Source: Enoplolaimus lenunculus (Eukaryota > Nematoda > Enoplea > Enoplida > Thoracostomopsidae). Taken from it: a stretch of 64,000 bases of DNA. The translations under genes were made by a program, and so were the position numbers. The notes under the pieces were generated by a model. The model did not search any database. It was not told the DNA's origin and saw nothing but the letters and a program-made list of their open reading frames with translations. The stretch is from assembly GCA_030248215.1 (NCBI GenBank), contig JASANG010000084.1, positions 1 to 64,000 on the forward strand, written 5' to 3'. How positions within the stretch are numbered: position 1 is the stretch's first letter; every line of letters starts with the position of its first letter. This document shows positions 38,801 through 47,800 of the stretch, piece after piece.

Positions 38801-41800
38801 AGCGAGGACAGCTGGGACAGCGGGGACAACTGGGATAGCATGGACAGCCGGGACAACGGCGATAGTGGGACAGTCGGGACAGAGTGGCAGTCGAGACAGC
38901 GGGAAAACGAGGGACGGCCGGGACAGCTGGGACAACGGGATAGCCAGGACAGCGGGCCAGCTAGGACAACGGGATAGCCAGGACAGCCGGACAGCTTGGA
39001 TAGCTGGGACAGGCGGGGACAGCTGGGACAGCGGGGACAGATGGGACAGCGGGGACAGATGGGACAGCGGGGACAGATGAGACAGATGGGATAGCGGGGA
39101 CAGATGGGACAGCGGGGACAGATGGGACAGATGGGACAACGGGGACAGCTTGGATAGCGGGGACAGCTTGGACAGCTGGGACAGCTGGGACAGCGGGGAC
39201 AACTGGGAAACGACGACAGCTGGGACAGCGGGGACAAATGGGATAGCATGGACAGCTGGGACAACGGCAACAGTGGGACAGTCGGGACAGAGTGACAGCG
39301 GGACAACGAGGCTAAACTTAAACCTAAGCCGTAAGCTTAAATGTAAAAAAAGGTCCGACGCCTAGGACAAGCCTAAGCCTACGCTCTAGGTCTAAGCCAA
39401 AGCTTTGAAGCCCTGAACCTAAGCCAAAGCCAAAACCTAGGCCTAAGCCTAAGCCTAAGCCTTACCCTAAGTCCTAAGAATAGCCTAAGCCTAGCCTCAA
39501 ACACATTTAAGCAGCCTGTTTGTTGTCCCCTAACAGCGACACGGCCCTAAGCGTAACGTGGGCCGCAAATTTTAACAGGCCGGCATTTACATATATATAA
39601 CTTACTAGATTAGACGTCTGTTCGGAATAAAAGCCTTATTGTTACATTAAAATTAAAAGTAAATCTCTGTTTAATTAAGACTTGACGAAAATATATAAAT
39701 GAATCGTTGTCGATTGCGAAAAGTTTATCCGATGTATGATCCGAACCTATTTCGAAGTGAAGCGCCAGCCAAATTTGGTGGAAACGCCCCTCCTATGCCC
39801 CCCGTGTGGACGCCCTTGTAACAATACTTTCTTTGGGAAACGGAAAAATGGGGGAGCTATATATTTTCGCAAGAAATACGGAAAGAAAGGCAATATTTTC
39901 TGTTGAGATTCATTTTAGCAGGGGGCTCTCGCCCTCCTGCACCCCCCGCACTTGGAAGAACTCTAAGCAGGATTGGGGGCTGCCGCTCACCGAAGTTTCC
40001 CGCACTAAGCGATCTTGCTAACCAAACCAAAAGTAATAATAATAATAATAATAACAAATCTTAATAATCTTCATGTATGCACAAACAGGAGTAGCAAATG
40101 CTACTCTCCGGCACTATTGCTGTCCCTCGGGAAAACGGGACGCCCCTGAAAGTAACATGGGCCGTTCCGGTTGTTCCAGCTGTCATCGCTGTGCCAGCTG
40201 CCCCCGCTATCCCAACTGTAGACGCTGTCCCAACCGTCCCAGCTGTCCCCGCTGTCCCAAGACAGCGCGACGGCCCTCACCGTAACATGGGCCGTAAATT
40301 TGATAAAGCTAAAAATTTAACTGTCATCATTTTAATTGTGAATAATAAAAATTTCCCATTTTTCGTATATCTCCACGACCACTAAATCTATGGAACCATT
40401 GCATTGACTCTTTCCCGCATGAATATTTTTCTATTTTATCTCAAATGTATTAATTTCAAGATAAGAGTCGAACCACCAGACTTTCGCTACTCAGCTGTAG
40501 GTGTTGACGCTCGAGTTCGAGGATTATGTCACCTTTCAAAGATTTTCAACTGCATATTTGCAGCAATATATGTTAAAAGCTGTACATTATATATACATAC
40601 AAATATATATGCACGCACACAGCTTGCAATTTGACGCCCATTTTATACTCTATGCAAGAACAGCTTCTGCCAAATACACGACCCTAAACTTCTTCATCAA
40701 CCTAAAACTTGCCTTTGACTAATGACTAAACGGCGCCAGTCCTTCAGAGTTGCTTACAGCTCGGAAAATTGCATTGCAACTTAGTCATTTTCATTATATA
40801 CAAATTTTAATTAATAATTGCACAGCGAAAGCAATTATTGTATTTACCTATCGGAAGTACAATTTTACTCGTGACGTTAAGCGTCTTTTTATCAGACAAT
40901 AATTCCATTGAGATCAACTTAATAGCAGGATTTGTTGATGGCCATTGTAGTTCGGGTACTGGAATAAAATAATAACAACATCAACAAATCATTAACGTAT
41001 CAATCAATAATTTCCTAAAGACGCCATTGCGGGGCTCGCCGCACAAAACGAACGCATGTGCTTTGTATTAGGAATTACAGGTAAGATCATGGGCGTAGTC
41101 AGGATTTTTGTTTTGGGGGCCACACAAACACTTTAAGAAGTGTGTTAATCAATTTTCATCAATTAGTATGTGTGTAGCAGGGTGCAAAACGGAACTAGAT
41201 TATACCGGAATCGGAATTAAAACTACAAATTTTGGATCTGTTAGCTGGTAACCATTTTCAAAAATGTCGCATCAACATATTGGCATTATTTTGTTTCTGT
41301 AAAGCTAAACAACAATCAATTATTATTTTCAAACTAAATCGGTAGTTTTGCTTGTTTAGATGTTGAGATAGAAAGAATTTTTATGCAGCCAAAGTATGAT
41401 TAAACTAGAATTGCAAAATTCCGCTTCCGATTGATTGTGCAATCGGAATCGGAGTCGGACCTCGTTTTGAATCGGAATTCTAAAAGTCTAAGAGAAGCTT
41501 AAGCTAAGCCCTAGCAAAAAATATTGTTAACATTTAAGCTTACTCTACTGCGGTCTTGTGAGAAACCACACTAAAAGTGACGGGCTGTTTGTACGATTAA
41601 GCATAAGTATGCGTATTTGAATTTGGTTCTTTCTTCTTGGAACGCAAAACGTATTCGATAGAATCTCTGTTGCAGTGGTTTAAATCAGCGGAGACAATCC
41701 AAATCAACTATTTCACAGGGCCGGCGTAAAGATAGTTGGCCCTCCAAACAGGTCCAAGAGGGCCCCCAATAAAATGTCTTACTACCCTAAAACTTCGTGG

Positions 41801-44800
41801 TCAGCGAAAAATTTGTTAGTTTGCCAAAATGAAGACCCCCAAGGGTCGGCCCCTCGATTGGAAAACATTAAAGGGCCCATGGCTCCCCTTGAATAAAATT
41901 GTGTTTGACTTTGTGTTACATTCGCAGGTTTTGTTTTTTCACTACATATAGCGCTATAAGACGTAAACATAAATGGCCGTCTAGTTTAAGCCCTATTTAA
42001 ACGTGCAAGTTTTTGCCGCGAGAACTTGCACATGCAAATTGCTCACAGAACTTGCATTTTTCAATAAATACAGTGAACTTGCATGGTTATGTACATGTGA
42101 ACTGAACTCCTAGCGATATGTTTTAATGAATTATTTGCAGCTGGAAGTCTTTTGAACGGATTTTGGACAAAACTTGCAAGTGCAATTTGCAGCTGCAAGT
42201 TCTCGCAGCAAAAACTTGCAGGTGTGAATAGGGCTTTAAATTCGCCGCGGACGCAATTATAGGCACGCAAGTATAATTTATGAATGCAGGCGGAACGCGG
42301 ACAAATGCAATTACTTGTTGCTATGAACTGCAAATGGCTCAGTTCCAAACGTTTCAAGGAATCAAAATGCACCCAAAAGAGCTTAAGCCAAGATAAATTA
42401 TATCATATGTATTTTACCAGAGTCGGTGGTAATATGATTAACTTAAAATTGGCGCAGGCGTTGACTTCATTTGTTTCCGCGTGAAGCGTGTAACCAATTT
42501 AGACGATATACAACGTAAAGTAGATAAACCACACATTTGAATTAAAAATTGAAAAATAATAACATGCTTGCGTTAGCAAAAAGGAACACCGCAAGTGTTC
42601 TTTTATTGCGTTTGAATCATGTGACAATTGAATACATCAAAGTAATCACAAACTTGAATTAGTGACCACGTCTGACCATGCTGTATAACCGTGTTGTCCG
42701 ACTCCAGCAACCGCGAACGCATAGATATCACAAACTGATGGCTTTTCGTAAACAAACCACGTTCGTTTCACCAGCTGTAGTAAAACAGACAAATATTCAT
42801 CAAACAGTGGCGGAGCATCCGGGGGACAGGGAAACGGTCAGTCCGATTTTTAAAGTTAAAATACTTTGTATAACATTGAAAAATTTTACGGACAAGAAGC
42901 AAAGCCCAACGTACGGCAGTGTTTTTAAATTAATGAAAAAAATAGTTTCTGTCTATTGTAGTGACCCGAATAAGAGGGGGTAAAGAGAGCGTTTATATTT
43001 TAAGTGCCAACCAATTGATGTTCGTATCCCTAATAAGAGTCCGTAAGCAGATAGAGTCCGTAAACCTTAATTAGAGTTAAAAATGTCAATTATCCCGAAT
43101 TGTAGTGCATAAATAACTGCAGGACCAAATAAAGTTGAGTTTGAAACTTAAAGAATAGTTTTCAAAGTAAATTCCTAAGTATAACCTTGCATTATCGCTC
43201 AAGTTTTTGTTACAAGACAAACGTTCAATTCAACAGATAGCTGCAATACCGGATAGAATTCAGTAACGAACGGCGGAGGGTGGGTTAAAAATAAAAAGCC
43301 GTCCGTAACCGAATAACAGGGGCCACTCTCTCGAGAGGTCAAATACATATCAGTCCTCTCTTATTCAGGTTACTACAGTATAACAATTTTTCACTTGGAG
43401 TATATTATGAGTAATCCGACGTAAACTGAGTAGGCGAAATAGTACACAATTCACTGTGCTTTGCACGCGAACGTTAGCACAGAATATTCGCAAGACACCA
43501 AAAATCCCGTAGTGGTACGGCCGGCGTTAGGATAAGGAAAGTCGGCCGCCTCAAACAGGTCCGTGTAGGGCTCCCAATAAAATGTTTCAATGCTCGATAA
43601 CTTCGTGGTCCGCGAAAATTTTTTGTTGGATTGTCGTCAATTGAAACATATCTGTTTTCGGTTCGTGGGAGGACCGTTTTGGTGAGACGCCCGGGGCCCG
43701 GGCGTCCCTGGGCCCCCCATTAATCCGGCGCTCGCAAGACGTAACACTTCACTTGGGTTTGAACTTCAACCTCTCGCAGTCATGCGGCAATGGTAATCAC
43801 CTGTGGTACGAAAAGGTGTTGTTTTTAATGTTGGCTTGACATAAAATCTCAGTTGAAATAGAAAATATTCATACGCGAAGTTGTTAAAAAAATTCCAGAT
43901 ACCCGATCTATTATGGCCCACTCGTGGACTGGTTCTGGTTTGCCACGTTTCTTAACACGAATTGCGAACCATTTCACGGTTGAGTTCGAGTCTACTTTCC
44001 ACGATACATTCACACGGTATGGATCAGCGCTGTCATCGACTAATAAATCATGGATCGGAGTTGACCGTCTCGCTGAAATTGAATGGAGACAAGTTTGCAG
44101 TTTTATAATATTTTCACGGAAACAATTTCTATGTTCGGATTATGTTCAGGGTCCTGCGCAGTGGAAGACGAAAGAACTGGTGGACTTAGAAATTGGAAAG
44201 CCTATGTTTAGGCTTAGGCATCAGCTTAGGCTCATGTTTAGGCTCAGGTTTGAGCTTAGTCTTAGGTTTACATTTATGCTTAGTAGGTAGGCCTCTACAG
44301 TTTTACATGCGAAAGGGCCATGTGTTCAGTACCAAAAATATGATCTAACTGCGATAATAATAAATTTCTCGAATGTGTGAAATGTTAATAACTAAATTTC
44401 ATATCTTATAATAATTATATAGTTTGTCTGACTTTGCAAAAATATACGATTGAGAACACAAAGCTTTTACTGCAGATTAAATTTCAGCAGCAAACCAGGT
44501 CAACAGAATATTGATTAGCATTAAAACTGGCAAAAATACCTACCATGCTACACCATAAAATGTCAAGAAATAAGCCAAAATAAACAATTACTACAACGTG
44601 TAACAATTACAAGAAAAATCCCAGGCAACAAAACAACAGGTACCGAAGACTGGCGCTATACTTGTTGTGCACCGCCGTCAGTCTCCGTCTATTACCGTCC
44701 ATCACCATACAGTATCGTATGTGAGTAATTCATGTACCATACCGCACGATGATGTACGGTGATGGACGGCGCCGGACGTCATCAAAAGTATAGCGTCACC

Positions 44801-47800
44801 CTCAGGCATTTATATGAACAAATTGTTAAACTTAGTGAATTGCTTCAAATAAAACACAGTTGGAGACGAAAAACGCACCGACGCCAAAACTTCAACTATT
44901 ATAATATTTACTTGTGACGTGAACTGGGAATGGATCACCGCCGCCTGCTTGTTCATGGATTAACTTTCCGCAACGTTCCCAGCATTCATTCTTGCTCTTA
45001 AACAATATAACAATGTTATAAGTTCATGTTTATGATTTTGAGCAGTGGCAGATTTAGAGACTATGAATGGGGAAGACAGGACGACAACTAATAATGGAAA
45101 AACCTGACGAGTGAAGCAAGGGAGAAGAATAATGCAATTTTACTACTTCATCGTAGAAACTTTCGGTTCTGGTCTCTGTTGGGTGGCCCAGACCTGGGTG
45201 CACCCTCCTTGGATCAGCCGGTGATTCTAAAATATCGTCAAACGTTTGCACTGCACTCTATCCTGTCTGAAAATGCAAGTAGACATTGTGACCAACATCA
45301 ATGTGATCCTTACGTTTTCTCAACCAAGTTGACGGCTATGGTGTTCGAACACCCTCCATACCCGCCTCCGAAATGGAGCCTCCTTACAAACTACCAACCA
45401 GGGGCGCAGCAGTTTATCCAAAAAACAGGGGGCACATACCGAAGGTCGAAATATGTGAGCGAAACGTCAAAATATGAGCGTTAATAACGCAATGCTTAAC
45501 CAAAAGCAGCGGCGCAGCAGATACTCTATTAAAACCGAGTGAGACCGAGAAAGCTCGCGAGAGAAGCGAGCAGGAAGCTAAACGCATTTTCAGCATTAAA
45601 TGCTAATCTGAAGTTTGGTTTTGAAATTACGACGGTTGCCCTTTGTTCCCAGTGCCGCAGCAGCCAATCTAAACCAACCAATGCACCGTAACCTGAATTG
45701 CACCGAAGGCTCAAAGTTTTATTTAAATCGCATGCTGCATTGGTGTAGACAAGGGCTACTGGGGGCGCCGGCCCCGAGGGTAGGGGAGCATTAGCCGCGA
45801 CACTGCTCCCAATTTTTAAACAGGTAGAATGAGTAATTCATACTGCCAGATATCAAAACATTGTTCGAACGCTCTTCTATAGTTTTCGCCAGTTTTCGAA
45901 ATATTCCAATTTTATCATAACTTAGAATTAGGTTCAAGCTTAGAATGAAGCGAATACTTTTAGGCTTAAGCTTGTCGATGTATTAACTACTGTCTCGAAA
46001 CGTCTTGACTTACACAGTTTTTCAACTTCTCTGCGATTTCACGACATTTTTGATCGCATGATACAGATTTCTGAAAATAAATTAGTGTATATACTTAATT
46101 ACACCCTCGCTCATAAAATGATAAAAAGTTAGATTGCATATCCGAGATACGTAAAGCCCTGATTACTCACACAACGGATGATATATCATTTTACCATGGC
46201 CAATCATCGGTTGATTGTGGTGAAAGTGAAAATTAACACATGGGCTAAAATATATATATTCATGGAAGAAATCTCAGGAGCAAGAAGCGAATTTGCAATT
46301 TTACTAATTTGTAAGGTACGGACCAACCATTTATTCACAAATTGTTCTTTGTTTCTTTGTTTTGGCTCGTAAGACGTCTCCTAGCAACAAAAACGAGGCG
46401 GCGCCATGTCCCGCTTTCATGTCTGCTCATGCGCGTTAGTACTGCGAGTTTATTTTTGTCAGCTCATTCTGCCACTTCAGATTCATGTTGAGGTTACTTT
46501 TTGAACGTTTTCGTCATTTGTACATCCAAATACATTTTTCACATTTAAAACTTTTAAACTATTTTAACGTGGGATGAGGTTGAATTCAAGTGTGAGTATG
46601 TGAGTATATTATTAATTTGTTTGTGAGGTAGAAGACCGGCGAGGTTTTGAATTCCGCAGGGTATAACCTTAATTCATGGGCTCTGCAATCTAGCAACTTA
46701 AGTTCCAAAACCTGCAAAAAATGTCTTTTTTCACGTCTTCACAGAATTTTCAGAAGGAATATTTCCTCTTCTCTTCCTTGTATATGTCCCTGCCCTCTGT
46801 TCGCATATCCATTTAACCGTTTTGTTGCCATTTCAAAATATTTAACGCCCACATTTATGCTGCCACAATATCAATTGAAATTAGACATCGCAACAAAAAA
46901 CACAAAAAGAAACAAAAAAATGCGTTCATTATATCCGGTGTATATACATATAATTCTCTCTCTCGGATAATTGTAAAATCGATAAGCAGCAGATTAGGTT
47001 TGCGGTACGGCGTAAAACTTGGTATTACATATAAAGCACCATTACGTAGTATTTTTAGAAAAATATTTGAAACGAAAAACATCTGATTTCAAATTCCCTA
47101 CAAAAAGCATCTTCCGTAAACACCGACTACCCGGCGTTTACTCAAAATAGGTCGGAATTCAGATATAAGCAGTTTATAATATATAAAACGGGATAAGTTT
47201 TGAAATTCGAATAGGCCGGAAAATCAATAGTTAAAAAATGTACACTTGTTTTGAAAGTAAAAATTTGCGCGTTTTAGAATATAAAAAATTTCGATTTTCA
47301 CTATTAATTTAAAAAGTCTGTAAAACGAAGCTAATACATTCAAACATTTATAAACTTTTAAGCCATAATGGCTGAGTTCCTGACATCTTACTAACGTATA
47401 AACTAAGGTTATACTTCAGTAAATAGTTAAGTTTTTAAGCAAAAACAAGTACATGACAAATGTGAGCAAATGTCGTAACAAGAAAGTAATAGTTTTGCTT
47501 TATATTAAGAAGCCACCGTGAGTCTACAATTTCAATTAGACCAAGTTTAGTATGCCTCAACTATTAATCCGTAATATAGCAAACTTAGTCAGCGACTTAA
47601 ACACTTACTGAACTTAAGTACACTTTTAAAAACAATAAAATAGTTAAGTAACTACTTAGCACGTACTAAACTATTAAATTGTACTTAAGTAAAGATCCAG
47701 AAACCCAGTCACTATTGTTTTGAAATATCAAGACATATTGTTTAATGCGTTCACGTCCATAAACCCTATTAATTAATGAACGCGGATCTGTAAACGTTGT

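Larger units (their letters stand above)
37811..39575. mobile_element. Inverted-repeat unit carrying a GGGACAG minisatellite and hexamer block
   Basis: The left edge AATTTGGCCCATGTTACG and the right edge CGTAACGTGGGCCGCAAATT are inverted copies. Inside are the minisatellite (37850-39305) and a TTAGGC-like block (39306-39505). A shorter relative lies at 40115-40305. No transposase is seen. Lies in an RTK intron. Confidence 0.65.

Noticed and set aside
37826-39306. 458- and 278-codon SPLSHL/CPICPRC-like frames
   Set aside because: Products of the GGGACAG minisatellite period; both strands and several frames are open in the same way.
39306-39505. Interstitial telomere from a chromosome fusion
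   Set aside because: The hexamers are degenerate, occur in at least ten places, and share non-telomeric flanks.
43913-44290. Plus-strand 125-codon frame
   Set aside because: It is the complement of the RTK fibronectin exon and ends in hexamer-derived sequence; the minus strand has the splice signals and domain pattern.
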